A stretch of DNA of 64,000 nt from an uncultured Bacteroidales bacterium (GCA_944326265.1 CALVDE010000001.1:186001-250000); one strand, 5' to 3'; counted from the stretch's first letter, positions 18,587 to 27,364 are shown. Notes: generated by a model from the letters alone, not told the origin. Program-made: numbers and translations.

Positions 18587-18742
18587 AAAACGTTCCTTTA
18601 AAGTGACAACGGCGGACGGGGTGTGTATGGAAAAGAAGAAAACTTTACAAAAAGTTCATTTTATTTTAATTACAATGTGATAAAAGAGAAAAAGTTTATA
18701 ATTTTGCAATATTATTTGACTTAAACGTTAAAGGAACGTTTA
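18587..18742. repeat. Inverted-repeat pair enclosing the fimbrial promoter (putative invertible segment)
   Basis: AAACGTTCCTTTAA at 18588-18601 is the exact reverse complement of TTAAAGGAACGTTT at 18728-18741; 126 bases lie between. The right copy is itself a symmetric site: TAAACGTT, spacer AAAGG, AACGTTTA (18722-18742). The left copy has the same spacer in reverse and a 7-of-8 outer arm, but a degenerate inner arm. This is the geometry of a site-specific inversion. The enclosed segment contains the only good promoter of the operon. No recombinase gene is in the window. Confidence 0.6.
18676..18706 (+). promoter_or_regulatory. Fimbrial operon promoter inside the inverted repeats
   Basis: TAATTTTG at 18699-18706 matches TAnnTTTG; TGTG at 18676-18679 is a 3-of-4 -33 match with a 19-base spacer. 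It points to the DUF3575 gene at 18752, so the present orientation would be ON. On the opposite strand of the segment I find no TAnnTTTG box. Confidence 0.55.
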
Positions 18743-18751
18743 TAAGGTTAT

Positions 18752-19984
18752 ATGGTGAAAAGGGTTCTGACAGCGGTATTTATGCTGATAATGCTGCTGC
18801 CTGTCTATGTATATGCGCAGTCTACAGACAGTCTGTCGGTATATTTTGACATAGGCAGCAGGCAGGTGGATACGTCATTGTCCGGCAATGTGGGAAAGCT
18901 GGACAGTGTCGCTGGTGTTATTTTGCGTTACTCCTCCAATCCCGGTTTTCACATTTCCATGACAGGATACGCATCTCCTGACGGCGCACCCCGTTTCAAT
19001 GACTGGCTTTCTGCCAGACGTACCGAAGAGGTATTGCGCTGGCTCGAGGACAGGCTTGGCAGCCGCTTCTCCAGTGCCTGGGTAGATACCTCCAGCGCGG
19101 GTGTCGACTGGGACGGCCTGGAACGTCTCATATCGTCGGGCCTTACTTTCAAGGGGTCGGATGAAGTGCTCTCTATAGTCAGGGACATGCCTTTGTACGT
19201 GATAGAGGACGGCCGCATCACCGGAGGCCGCAAGAAGTCCCTCATGGATCTTCACCGTGGTGACGTGTTCCGCTACATGATGGACAATGTCTTCCCGGAG
19301 CTGCGGCGTGTCGGCATAACTGTGCGTTACACCAGGTCGGTCCCCGTAACCCTGGTTCCGTCCATGAAAGCCCCGGCGGAACAGCTTGACATTGCCGGTC
19401 CTGTTTATGGCCGCCCCCTTGCCGGGACACTCCAGCCTCCTGAGCCCGAGCCGTTCTACCGCCTTGCCCTGAAGACCAATCTGCTGGCAGACGCGGTCCT
19501 GATGCCGTCACTGGAAGCTGAATACCTTATTGACGAGCATTGGTCTGTGGCGGCACACGGTGCTGTAGCATGGTGGAGCAAGGATGCCGCGCACAAATTC
19601 TATCAGATAGCTACAGTCTATCCTGAGGCGCGCTGGTGGTTCAGGACCAGGGAAGCCTGGCACGGCCACTATCTGGGACTGTTCGCCGGCGGCACGTGGT
19701 ATGACCTTGAGAACGGAGGACGAGGCTATCAGGGCGAGGGAGGATTCGTGGGAGTGAGCTACGGCTATATGTTCCCCATTGCAGAACGTCTGTCCCTGGA
19801 AGCCGGCATAGGCCTGGGATATCTCTATACGAAGTACCGCGAGTATCTTCCTGTACCGTATATGGGAGGTACGCATTATGTGTATCAGCAGACATCGCAG
19901 ATGAACTACTTCGGTCCGCTTAAAGTCAAGCTGGCCCTGGTGTGGAGACTCTGGGACACCAATAGAAAAGGAGGTGGAAGATGA
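18752..19984 (+). CDS. DUF3575 outer-membrane protein of the fimbrial operon
   Basis: 410 residues with a signal peptide (VFMLIMLLPVYVYAQ). Residues about 25-200 resemble a periplasmic OmpA-like fold (MTGYASPDGAPRFNDWLSARR). From about 230 to the end is a beta-barrel-like DUF3575 domain (YRLALKTNLLADAVLMPSLEAEYL), ending in alternating aromatic strands. Proteins of this build commonly open FimA/Mfa-type operons in Bacteroidales; a role in assembly or anchoring is inference. Its last codons contain AAAGGAGGTG, a full Shine-Dalgarno for the next gene, whose ATG overlaps its TGA. Confidence 0.82.
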   Translation: MVKRVLTAVFMLIMLLPVYVYAQSTDSLSVYFDIGSRQVDTSLSGNVGKLDSVAGVILRYSSNPGFHISMTGYASPDGAPRFNDWLSARRTEEVLRWLEDRLGSRFSSAWVDTSSAGVDWDGLERLISSGLTFKGSDEVLSIVRDMPLYVIEDGRITGGRKKSLMDLHRGDVFRYMMDNVFPELRRVGITVRYTRSVPVTLVPSMKAPAEQLDIAGPVYGRPLAGTLQPPEPEPFYRLALKTNLLADAVLMPSLEAEYLIDEHWSVAAHGAVAWWSKDAAHKFYQIATVYPEARWWFRTREAWHGHYLGLFAGGTWYDLENGGRGYQGEGGFVGVSYGYMFPIAERLSLEAGIGLGYLYTKYREYLPVPYMGGTHYVYQQTSQMNYFGPLKVKLALVWRLWDTNRKGGGR

Positions 19985-21015
19985 CAGGCAGAACATGCAC
20001 CGCTGCACTGATGCTGACTGCGCTCATCACACTGCTGTCCCTGCAGGGATGCCGCAAGGAACTGTGCTATGACCATGACCACTGGAAAGTCAATGTGGTG
20101 GCGGACTGGGACCTGGCCTGGGAGAGAGACTACGGCCGCACCTGGGAGTCCGTCTGGGACTGCCCCGGAGGATTTGAGTATGACAGCCTGCGCCCCGTGC
20201 CCGGAACCGGAATAGCCGTGCTGGCCTATAATGCGGACAGTACCTGGTCCGAGCGTCATCTGGAAGCCGGCGGAGGAGTGCTTCCGCTGGGAGAGGGCAG
20301 GCACTCCCTGCTGTTCTACAACGACAATACCGAGTACATCGTGTTCTCTTTCATGGACTCGTATGCCGAAGCCTCAGCCTCCACCCGTACCCGCACCCGC
20401 TCCACTTACACGGACAGGCACGGAGACGAGAGTACGGTCAACTCCCCGGATATGCTTTTCGGTGCGTGGATAGAGGATTTCGTGACGGATTTCTCTCCGG
20501 ATGCTAGGCCGATAGACCTTCCTGTCACTCTGAAGCCATTGGTATTCAAGTATGTTATAGTGTACGAGTTCTCGGAGGGAATAGAATATGTCCGGCTGGC
20601 ACGCGGAGCTATGGCCGGTATGGCCCGGTCGGTGTATCTGCGTGATGGCAGCACGGGACCGGAAAAGGCCACTGTCCTCTTCGACGAGACTACAATCGAC
20701 AAGGAGCATTCGATGGTTACGGCAGTGATCAGCACTTTCGGAGTACCGGACTATCCGGACAAATACTATCCGGCCAAGGCTCCGGACGAGGTGGTTGGAG
20801 ACTTCGGGCTCAACCTGGAGGTCATGCTGCCCAACGGCGGCCTGAAGAACTTCGAGTTCGATATCTCGCAGCAGATGGCCGACCAGCCGCGTGGAGGAGT
20901 GATCCGGGTAAGCGGCATCAGGATAGACGACTCGGACTTTCCTTCTGCGGGAGGAGGCTTCGATGTGGACGTGGACGGCTGGGGCGACTACGAGGACATA
21001 GAACTGCCCCTGTAG
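19981..21015 (+). CDS. DUF5119-type lipoprotein, fimbrial operon
   Basis: 344 residues, lipobox Cys24 (SLQGCRKELC). The CYDHDHWKVNVVADWDLAWERDYG beginning and the layout fit the DUF5119 lipoproteins found beside fimbrillin genes; this assignment is by pattern memory. An Arg/Thr-rich stretch near residues 130-140 could be a protease-sensitive site. It probably anchors or caps the pilus, comparable in position with Mfa2/FimB-like proteins. It overlaps the previous gene by ATGA. Between its stop and the next gene are 72 AT-rich bases without a clear promoter. Confidence 0.72.
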   Translation: MTGRTCTAALMLTALITLLSLQGCRKELCYDHDHWKVNVVADWDLAWERDYGRTWESVWDCPGGFEYDSLRPVPGTGIAVLAYNADSTWSERHLEAGGGVLPLGEGRHSLLFYNDNTEYIVFSFMDSYAEASASTRTRTRSTYTDRHGDESTVNSPDMLFGAWIEDFVTDFSPDARPIDLPVTLKPLVFKYVIVYEFSEGIEYVRLARGAMAGMARSVYLRDGSTGPEKATVLFDETTIDKEHSMVTAVISTFGVPDYPDKYYPAKAPDEVVGDFGLNLEVMLPNGGLKNFEFDISQQMADQPRGGVIRVSGIRIDDSDFPSAGGGFDVDVDGWGDYEDIELPL

Positions 21016-21087
21016 AACGGTTGCAATTGATAACGGAATCAATAAGAAATATAACCAAACAATTAAAAACTTTAAAAATTCAATTTT

Positions 21088-22056
21088 ATGAAAAAAGCAA
21101 TTATTGCAGCACTCTCTGTCGGGGCAATGGTCCTCGCCGGCTGCACAAAGACAGAAGTTACCGATATACCGGACAGCCGCTACATCGGTTTTGACAACGC
21201 CTTCATCGGCAACCCCACAAAAGCCGGGCTTCCTGTGGACGAGCAATTTGGAGCTAAAAACGGCATCTCTCAGTTTTTTGTTTTCGGAAATACTGCCAGC
21301 GAGGTTGTTTTCGACGAGGTTAGAGTTTATGAGTCAAACGACCAGTGGGTATATGACGAACTTAAGCAGTGGGCTAACGGGCAGACATATAAGTTCGCGG
21401 CTTATTCTGTAACTGATGCAAATGGACTACCCGCAGAGAACGGAACGGCAGCATTTGATTATGTCAATCATCAGCTCACTATCACTGATTACACTTCTAA
21501 TAATACGTACCAGAGGGATTTGTTGGTTGCAACATCTGCTCAAACTCTCAATCCTGCTAATGAGCCGGTAGCTTTTACTTTTAAACATGCCCTGTCGATG
21601 ATTAAGTTCACATTTCAGAGCAGTTTGGGAGACGATAATCCTATTACCATAACCAACTTTAAAGTTGCCGGAATTAACACCAAGGCTAATCTTTCGGTTG
21701 AACAAGACGCAGGGACAAAGATTGAGTGGACTGGTTTCTCTGAAGCATCAGCATTTACTGATTCTCGTGAGTCTATGGAGGCTACAACAACAACTCCTGC
21801 TGTCTCGGAAGAGTTCGTGGTCATTCCCCAGTCTGTAACTGGAAATGTTACAGTGACATTCCATGTTGAAATAGACGGTCTTCAAGGTAAAGATCTGACT
21901 GCGACAATAGAAAACCCCGCTTGGGAGTATGGAAAACGTTATAACTATGTTGCAACAATTACCGGAACAGACGTTGACGTGATTGAGTTTGCTGATCCGA
22001 TTGTTGATGATTGGACTGATGACGCAAATTCTCCTATTTCAGAAGATATAGACTAA
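21088..22056 (+). CDS. Fimbrillin family lipoprotein (Mfa-like), possible major subunit
   Basis: 322 residues, lipobox Cys19 (MVLAGC). RYIGFDNAFIGNPTKAG is the usual start of mature Mfa-like fimbrillins, where a Lys/Arg precedes the strand removed before polymerisation in type V pili. The second half has FTFKHALSMIKFTFQS and ends EFADPIVDDWTDD, both typical. It is visibly more AT-rich and uses more A/T-ending codons than the genes on either side, and a stable hairpin follows its stop. Together these would fit an abundant or recently exchanged pilin. The Mfa-like assignment is strong; the major-subunit role is inference. Confidence 0.8.
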   Translation: MKKAIIAALSVGAMVLAGCTKTEVTDIPDSRYIGFDNAFIGNPTKAGLPVDEQFGAKNGISQFFVFGNTASEVVFDEVRVYESNDQWVYDELKQWANGQTYKFAAYSVTDANGLPAENGTAAFDYVNHQLTITDYTSNNTYQRDLLVATSAQTLNPANEPVAFTFKHALSMIKFTFQSSLGDDNPITITNFKVAGINTKANLSVEQDAGTKIEWTGFSEASAFTDSRESMEATTTTPAVSEEFVVIPQSVTGNVTVTFHVEIDGLQGKDLTATIENPAWEYGKRYNYVATITGTDVDVIEFADPIVDDWTDDANSPISEDID

Positions 22057-22071
22057 TAATCAAATAACCGG

Positions 22072-22099
22072 CCGGGCGGGGTTGAATGTCCCCTCCCGG
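22072..22099 (+). terminator. Intra-operon hairpin after the first fimbrillin
   Basis: Arms CCGGGCGGGG (22072-22081) and CCCCTCCCGG (22090-22099) pair with one mismatch around TTGAATGT. No T-run follows, so it is more likely an mRNA-stabilising or partly terminating element than a full stop. Confidence 0.4.
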
Positions 22100-22122
22100 T
22101 CCCAAATCAAAACAAGGACGCG

Positions 22123-23148
22123 ATGAAACTGTTTTCTCTCAGAATATTGCTGAATGCCGCAGCCGCTCTGTTCCTGCTGGTGTCAGCCTCGTCGTGTATC
22201 AAGGTCACGCCGGACAACGGAGACCAGGCAGAGCATTATATCGGTTTTACCTCTTCGATCGAGACCAAAGCTCCCGTCGAGTCCTCCGCAGACATGAAAG
22301 AGTTCGCTGTCTGGGCCGCATACTATATTGACGGGACTTTGGACCATAGGCCGATGGAGGGTATCAGAGTATACCGCCGCGGCGGTCTGTGGATGTATGA
22401 TGACTTGCAGATGTGGCAGGAGGGTGACTGGCATTTCGAAGCTTTCTATCCACTGCCGTCAGAATTACACAAAACGGAGCCGGTATTATACGAGGATGCC
22501 CTGGATGTGAACTTTACTGCAGCACATAGCGGCTCGCAGACCGGGCTTGAGGGGCTGACCGTCAATTATTATTACGGTCCCACTGCCTCCTATGACCTTA
22601 TGACGGCAGAGGCTGACCGTTCCTACCCCACAGAAGGCGGTAATGCCGTGCAGTTCACGTTCTCCCATCTGCTTTCCCGCGTCAGCATCGCTGTCAAGAC
22701 CACAACCGATGATGTCACACTAAAATCCCTTACTTTCGGAGGGATGAGTGTTTTGGGAGCCTACAATACAGTCGGGCATCCCGGTCAGTGGCAGCTTCTG
22801 ACGGATTTCGAGGAGCTGTCGAATGTCCCGTCGGGAAGTTTCAGTGACTTGAACGACAACATCCCGCCACCTCTTCCTTCGGACGGTACCTCTGTCGATG
22901 TGCTTTCCGACCTGCTCCTGATACCCCAGAATCCCGGAACCGCACAGGTGGAAGTTACTTACACAATCGGTGCTGACGGATCCGGTGCGGGAATCTCTGA
23001 GACCAAATCGTTGACCATTCCGGCCGATCCCGTCTGGGCCCCCGGCCGCCACTACCGCTACACCCTCACCCTCGGTACCGCCGACGTCACCTTGAACATT
23101 GACGTAGTGGACTGGGAACCAGCTGAAGACAACAATATTACCTGGTAA
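22123..23148 (+). CDS. Fimbrillin family lipoprotein (Mfa-like)
   Basis: 341 residues, lipobox Cys25 (SASSC). HYIGFTSSIETKAPVESS marks the mature start, with Lys before the exchangeable strand. Mid-domain FTFSHLLSRVSIAVKT and the closing VTLNIDVVDWEPAEDNNITW are fimbrillin signatures. It follows the hairpin and lies 4 bases before the next gene. It is probably a minor subunit of the same pilus. Base composition is GC-richer than the preceding fimbrillin. Confidence 0.8.
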   Translation: MKLFSLRILLNAAAALFLLVSASSCIKVTPDNGDQAEHYIGFTSSIETKAPVESSADMKEFAVWAAYYIDGTLDHRPMEGIRVYRRGGLWMYDDLQMWQEGDWHFEAFYPLPSELHKTEPVLYEDALDVNFTAAHSGSQTGLEGLTVNYYYGPTASYDLMTAEADRSYPTEGGNAVQFTFSHLLSRVSIAVKTTTDDVTLKSLTFGGMSVLGAYNTVGHPGQWQLLTDFEELSNVPSGSFSDLNDNIPPPLPSDGTSVDVLSDLLLIPQNPGTAQVEVTYTIGADGSGAGISETKSLTIPADPVWAPGRHYRYTLTLGTADVTLNIDVVDWEPAEDNNITW

Positions 23149-23152
23149 GTAT

Positions 23153-24199
23153 ATGAGAAGCATGAAAGCAAATACAAAGATATGGATGACGGCTCTAACT
23201 GCGCTTATACTTCTTGGCTCATGCTCGGAGAAGTTGGTCGATGAAGAGAGCGGTAGTACTGATGTGCTGTTCCGGATCGGACTTTCCGGCAGAGACATAT
23301 CAGTGGAGGACGGTCCTTGGACAAGAGCCTATGTGGATGCATCGCAGTTTGAGAAGGAACTGCATACGCTTAGGGTTATTGTGTCGACAGGACCGAAGAC
23401 GATAATATACAATGAGATTCTTTCCGAGAGCGAGTTTACGGTCAATACGCAGAGTGGGCAGCCGGATGTAGTGTTGAAGATTCCGAACATACCTTATGGC
23501 AGAGCATCTTTCTATGTTATTGCAAACGAGAAAAGTCTGTGGGGAGAAGAGTATTATACAACGGACAATATACTGGCTGCGCTGGAAAACAGTACGAAGA
23601 TAGTATATACTGAACCTGACGCAGAACCGGCCAACTGGCATTTCCCCAGAACTGGACGCAACATAGAGCAGGACGGTCTGCCGATGTCCGGCAGTGCTGT
23701 CAATGTAGATATAGCAAGAGACATGGGACCGGTCGAGGTAGATCTTGAACGTTCTGTGGTAAAGTTGTCACTGACAGTCAAGAACAGTGTCGGTAGTCCG
23801 ATAACTTTGGGGAAAGTAAGTTTTGGACAGTTTTTCGGCAACAGTTTCAATATGTTCCGGGAGTATAATCTGGATGTTCCTGACGGCATAGTGTATGCTC
23901 CGTTTGAATTCAACGCCGGTAATGTTGATGTGATACCTGCAAACGGTTCTACTCAGCCGTTGTCTCTTTACCTTTATCCCACACACGCATATACGTCACC
24001 GAACGAGCAGAGCCCCTACACGTTGGGAATCGAGACAAGTGTCAGAACCTATCCTCCCCAGGTCTTTACCTCGGAGTCGTATTTTATCAGGAATCATCAG
24101 GTTAATATCAATGCCAATATTACTACAACGGGACTTGATGTGAAATTTGAGGTCGGGCCATGGGAGTCCTGGACAGTTGACGTGCCTTCATTTGATTAA
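23153..24199 (+). CDS. Fimbrial subunit lipoprotein (FimA/Mfa-like)
   Basis: 348 residues, lipobox Cys24 (LILLGSC); a second ATG four codons in is an alternative start. GPWTRAYVDASQFEKELHTLRVIV fits the arginine processing site and first strands of FimA-type subunits. The middle has LPMSGSAVNVDI and VDLERSVVKLSLTVKNSVG, motifs shared by the two-domain fimbrial shaft and anchor proteins of Porphyromonas and Bacteroides. Probably a structural or adaptor subunit. The final coding part is followed at once by the next gene. Confidence 0.75.
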   Translation: MRSMKANTKIWMTALTALILLGSCSEKLVDEESGSTDVLFRIGLSGRDISVEDGPWTRAYVDASQFEKELHTLRVIVSTGPKTIIYNEILSESEFTVNTQSGQPDVVLKIPNIPYGRASFYVIANEKSLWGEEYYTTDNILAALENSTKIVYTEPDAEPANWHFPRTGRNIEQDGLPMSGSAVNVDIARDMGPVEVDLERSVVKLSLTVKNSVGSPITLGKVSFGQFFGNSFNMFREYNLDVPDGIVYAPFEFNAGNVDVIPANGSTQPLSLYLYPTHAYTSPNEQSPYTLGIETSVRTYPPQVFTSESYFIRNHQVNINANITTTGLDVKFEVGPWESWTVDVPSFD

Positions 24200-24203
24200 A
24201 ATT

Positions 24204-27200
24204 ATGGTTATGAAGAAGAATATATTATATTGTCTTATATCAGCAGCGGCAATGTTTTTTGCCGGATGTACCTTTGACGAGAGGCTTACCAGTTCGGACA
24301 GGATAGTGGAAGGTGTGCCGACGACAGTTAATATCAATTTCGGAATTGATGGCGGTCAGGTGTATACCAGGGCAGAAGAAAATCCTTCCGTAAATGAGTC
24401 AAGGGTCTCAAATCTCTATGTAATGGTCTTTGACAGCGACGGTAACCGTGTGTCCACAACAAATAATGATGGTGTAGAAACAGCGTTTTTTTACGAACCA
24501 CAAGGTGGTCTGATTGTCAATCCAGGGTCTCCTGTGACAGGTAGTGTCAGCTTTAATGTCCCGTCGATGACAGGGGCGACAGTAGTTGCTGTGGCCAATA
24601 TCTCGGAAGGAGGGGTAACTACGGTCTACACACTGTCAAAAGCTACACTTGATGACATTACAACTCTGCAGGGATTCAAGGATCTTGTTGTTCCGGCGAT
24701 GGAGAGTGTTATCAGAGGTAATAATATGTTGATGTCCGCCATGGCGGAGAATGTCACGATATCCGGCCCGGAGCAAGACGCTACTATGGACTGTGATCTT
24801 GTACTCCGCCGCATAGATGCGAAAATCAAGGTCGTGCTCACATCGTCCCCGAGCAACAGTGCTTGGACTGATTTCTCATTCCAGCCCAAGACATGGAGGG
24901 TAAGGCGTGTACCTGGGCAGTCAAGGCTGGTGCCGTTTGACAATCCGTCGGCAAAGGCAGGTCCGTGGGTGGAAATCGGTACAGGAAATGCTTCCGAATG
25001 GGATGCTGCCGGAAAGTATTATGATACAGGTGAATACGAATTTGAGGATATGGAATCAGAAGACAGGGACAACACGCTGTATTATAAGGGCGGAAGTTTT
25101 TCGTTCTATATGCCGGAGAACCGTGAAGTCGCCAAGAAGTCTGTTTCCGGCGATTATGCTCTTAGGGAGAAACGTGCTGCGGACGGTACATTTGAATACG
25201 CAAATGACAATTCCACGTATCTGGAGATAACCGGTTATATCTCGTACAAAGACGGTGGGCAGGTAATCAATGCAGAGGTCACTTTCTATGTTCATCTCGG
25301 CTATGCGAAGTCCGATATGAACCCTAACCCTGATCTCAATGATTACGACACCAGACAGAACGGCAGTTATACATACAATATTACAGTTACTGGAGTGGAC
25401 AATATTATAGTTGAAGTGGATGAAGGAACTGAGGTCCGTCCGGGATATGAAGGAGATGTGGTTATAAGTTCTAATGTGATAGAGGTGGATGCTCACTATG
25501 AGACACGTACTTTGGATATACCCTTAGATTCTCCGTTTGAGACCATGACTTGGGGTGTGCGCACTCCGTTCAGTTCCGGCATATATTCAGGTACAGGTGA
25601 GCCTGGTCCGGGAGTGAAGGACTATCAGTGGATAAAGTTCGCAATTAACAGACATTTTAATGTGCCGCACGGATCTTATGTTGCTTTTCCGGGCATTGAC
25701 AGATATGAACCGGATCGTGACTGGACTATGGAAGACATAGATGCAGCTGCGGCAAATCCAGCAACGCGTCCGCTGCTGGACATAGACCAGCTCATAAAAT
25801 ACCTGAAGGCAAAATATGAGGCAGGAGATATAAATAGTTTGATAGCCAGTGGAACAAGTGAACATATCTGCATCACGGCTTTTGTTGATGAGTATCTCTA
25901 TACATCGGATCCTGAGGGAAATGTGACAAGTTCCACTCCGGAACTTTTCTGGAAGAAATGCGTGGACACGGATGACCGTCAGCTGCATATCCTTACTCCA
26001 TCCGGAGATATGTATAGTGAGGACGAAAATTCCAGTAAGGTAACATCTCGTCATACATTTACTCAGCGTTCTATCCGTACAATCTATAACAAGGATGCTG
26101 ATGATGGAGTGCTCAGCACGGCCTGGGGGCTCGAGACCAATTCCGGCTGGGGTGAGGAGGAAGGTGAGCGTCTTGAGCCTGGAGATGTAAGCCGGGGAAG
26201 CAGTACCCGTGACGGCAGGGCCAACAGCCTGAAGTGGATAACAGGCAGCTGGAACACGTATGTGGACTTCTCCACCAACAGTTTGCGGGGAAGCTATAAT
26301 AGTGCTGCGTATGCCTGCCTCATGCGAAACCGGGATGAGAATGGTGATGGGCGGATTGATAACAGCGAAGTGAAATGGTACCTCGCCGCCATTGACCAAC
26401 TTACCGATATTTATATAGGCGAATGGGCCCTCAATGAGGCCTCCCGTTTGTACCCACAGAATCCGGCTAACCGCCCGGGAGGTACTAATCCATTTTGGCA
26501 TTACACTTCAAGTTCTGCTGATGGCAGTAATCCGTGGGTGCTTTGGGCTGAAGAGGGAGCTTCGCGTGGAACGTACAGCGGAAATCCAGGCAGTGTTGAA
26601 CAGAATGGTCGTTATTATTCCTATCGCTGTCTTCGCAATTTGGGAGTCAAGGATGATGCTGAGAACTACGTGATACAGGATATAGTGATAGTTAATGGTC
26701 CTGATGACGTCGGTAATTATGAGGTAGACCTTTCTAGGATGAATCCTAAGTCCCTTCGGGAGTCTCCTACGGAAATGGTAAATCTTCCTGAGCATAATGA
26801 GAGAGACCCGGATGGATGGAATCTTCCATATGCCTCATTTTTAGTAGACAGAAGAACCTTGCCATCCCCTGAGTATTATATTGATGACGATCATTGGGTC
26901 ATCGCTGGGACTTCTTCTTATGAGAATATTAAAATAACATGGCCTACTGCATTGGATTGGATGACTTACCAGATCTATCAATGTCCCGATGGATATAGAG
27001 TCCCTAATCAAAGAGAATTACTGATAATGTCAACGAGACTACCTGAAGCAGCATGGCCGAGTTGGCATGTGACTGTTGGGTGGTATGAGTGGCCTTTGGG
27101 AGACTGGTCTGCTTCTCATAAAACAGAACAAAGGGATATATATGTGCCTAATTATATGTGCGCGACAAAGTTCTCTATGAACGGAATTAACGGGTACACA

Positions 27201-27305
27201 GATCAGAGGCAGGGCTTTATGTGGAATCCCGAAAAAAAAGTATTCTTGCTGCGTAATAATGATTCTGAACGAGGTTACGTCCGCTGTGTCAAAGACACCA
27301 ACTGA
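24204..27305 (+). CDS. Large fimbrial tip-like lipoprotein (Mfa-like N-terminus, DUF4906-like)
   Basis: About 1033 residues from ATG 24204 (ATG 24210 is equally possible). Lipobox Cys22 (AMFFAGC). NINFGIDGGQVYTRAEENPSV with VSNLYVMVFDSDG is the pilin-like start with an arginine processing site. The long C-terminal half holds an EF-hand-like DENGDGRIDNSE loop near residue 711 and ends in RGYVRCVKD, as in large DUF4906-type fimbrial tip proteins. It would sit at the pilus tip and decide binding, by analogy. The last 500 bases are clearly more AT-rich than the rest. It starts 4 bases after the previous stop and ends the operon. Confidence 0.75.
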   Translation: MVMKKNILYCLISAAAMFFAGCTFDERLTSSDRIVEGVPTTVNINFGIDGGQVYTRAEENPSVNESRVSNLYVMVFDSDGNRVSTTNNDGVETAFFYEPQGGLIVNPGSPVTGSVSFNVPSMTGATVVAVANISEGGVTTVYTLSKATLDDITTLQGFKDLVVPAMESVIRGNNMLMSAMAENVTISGPEQDATMDCDLVLRRIDAKIKVVLTSSPSNSAWTDFSFQPKTWRVRRVPGQSRLVPFDNPSAKAGPWVEIGTGNASEWDAAGKYYDTGEYEFEDMESEDRDNTLYYKGGSFSFYMPENREVAKKSVSGDYALREKRAADGTFEYANDNSTYLEITGYISYKDGGQVINAEVTFYVHLGYAKSDMNPNPDLNDYDTRQNGSYTYNITVTGVDNIIVEVDEGTEVRPGYEGDVVISSNVIEVDAHYETRTLDIPLDSPFETMTWGVRTPFSSGIYSGTGEPGPGVKDYQWIKFAINRHFNVPHGSYVAFPGIDRYEPDRDWTMEDIDAAAANPATRPLLDIDQLIKYLKAKYEAGDINSLIASGTSEHICITAFVDEYLYTSDPEGNVTSSTPELFWKKCVDTDDRQLHILTPSGDMYSEDENSSKVTSRHTFTQRSIRTIYNKDADDGVLSTAWGLETNSGWGEEEGERLEPGDVSRGSSTRDGRANSLKWITGSWNTYVDFSTNSLRGSYNSAAYACLMRNRDENGDGRIDNSEVKWYLAAIDQLTDIYIGEWALNEASRLYPQNPANRPGGTNPFWHYTSSSADGSNPWVLWAEEGASRGTYSGNPGSVEQNGRYYSYRCLRNLGVKDDAENYVIQDIVIVNGPDDVGNYEVDLSRMNPKSLRESPTEMVNLPEHNERDPDGWNLPYASFLVDRRTLPSPEYYIDDDHWVIAGTSSYENIKITWPTALDWMTYQIYQCPDGYRVPNQRELLIMSTRLPEAAWPSWHVTVGWYEWPLGDWSASHKTEQRDIYVPNYMCATKFSMNGINGYTDQRQGFMWNPEKKVFLLRNNDSERGYVRCVKDTN

Positions 27306-27364
27306 TAGAGCGGCTGCGTGCGGCCTTCCCCGGCTGCCCGTCATGTCCCGTACCTCATAACCAT

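Noticed and set aside
18627-18680. 17-codon reading frame (MEKKKTLQKV...) inside the putative invertible segment
   Set aside because: Too short, ends within the promoter region and shows no ribosome-binding or conservation signal; likely chance in AT-rich DNA.
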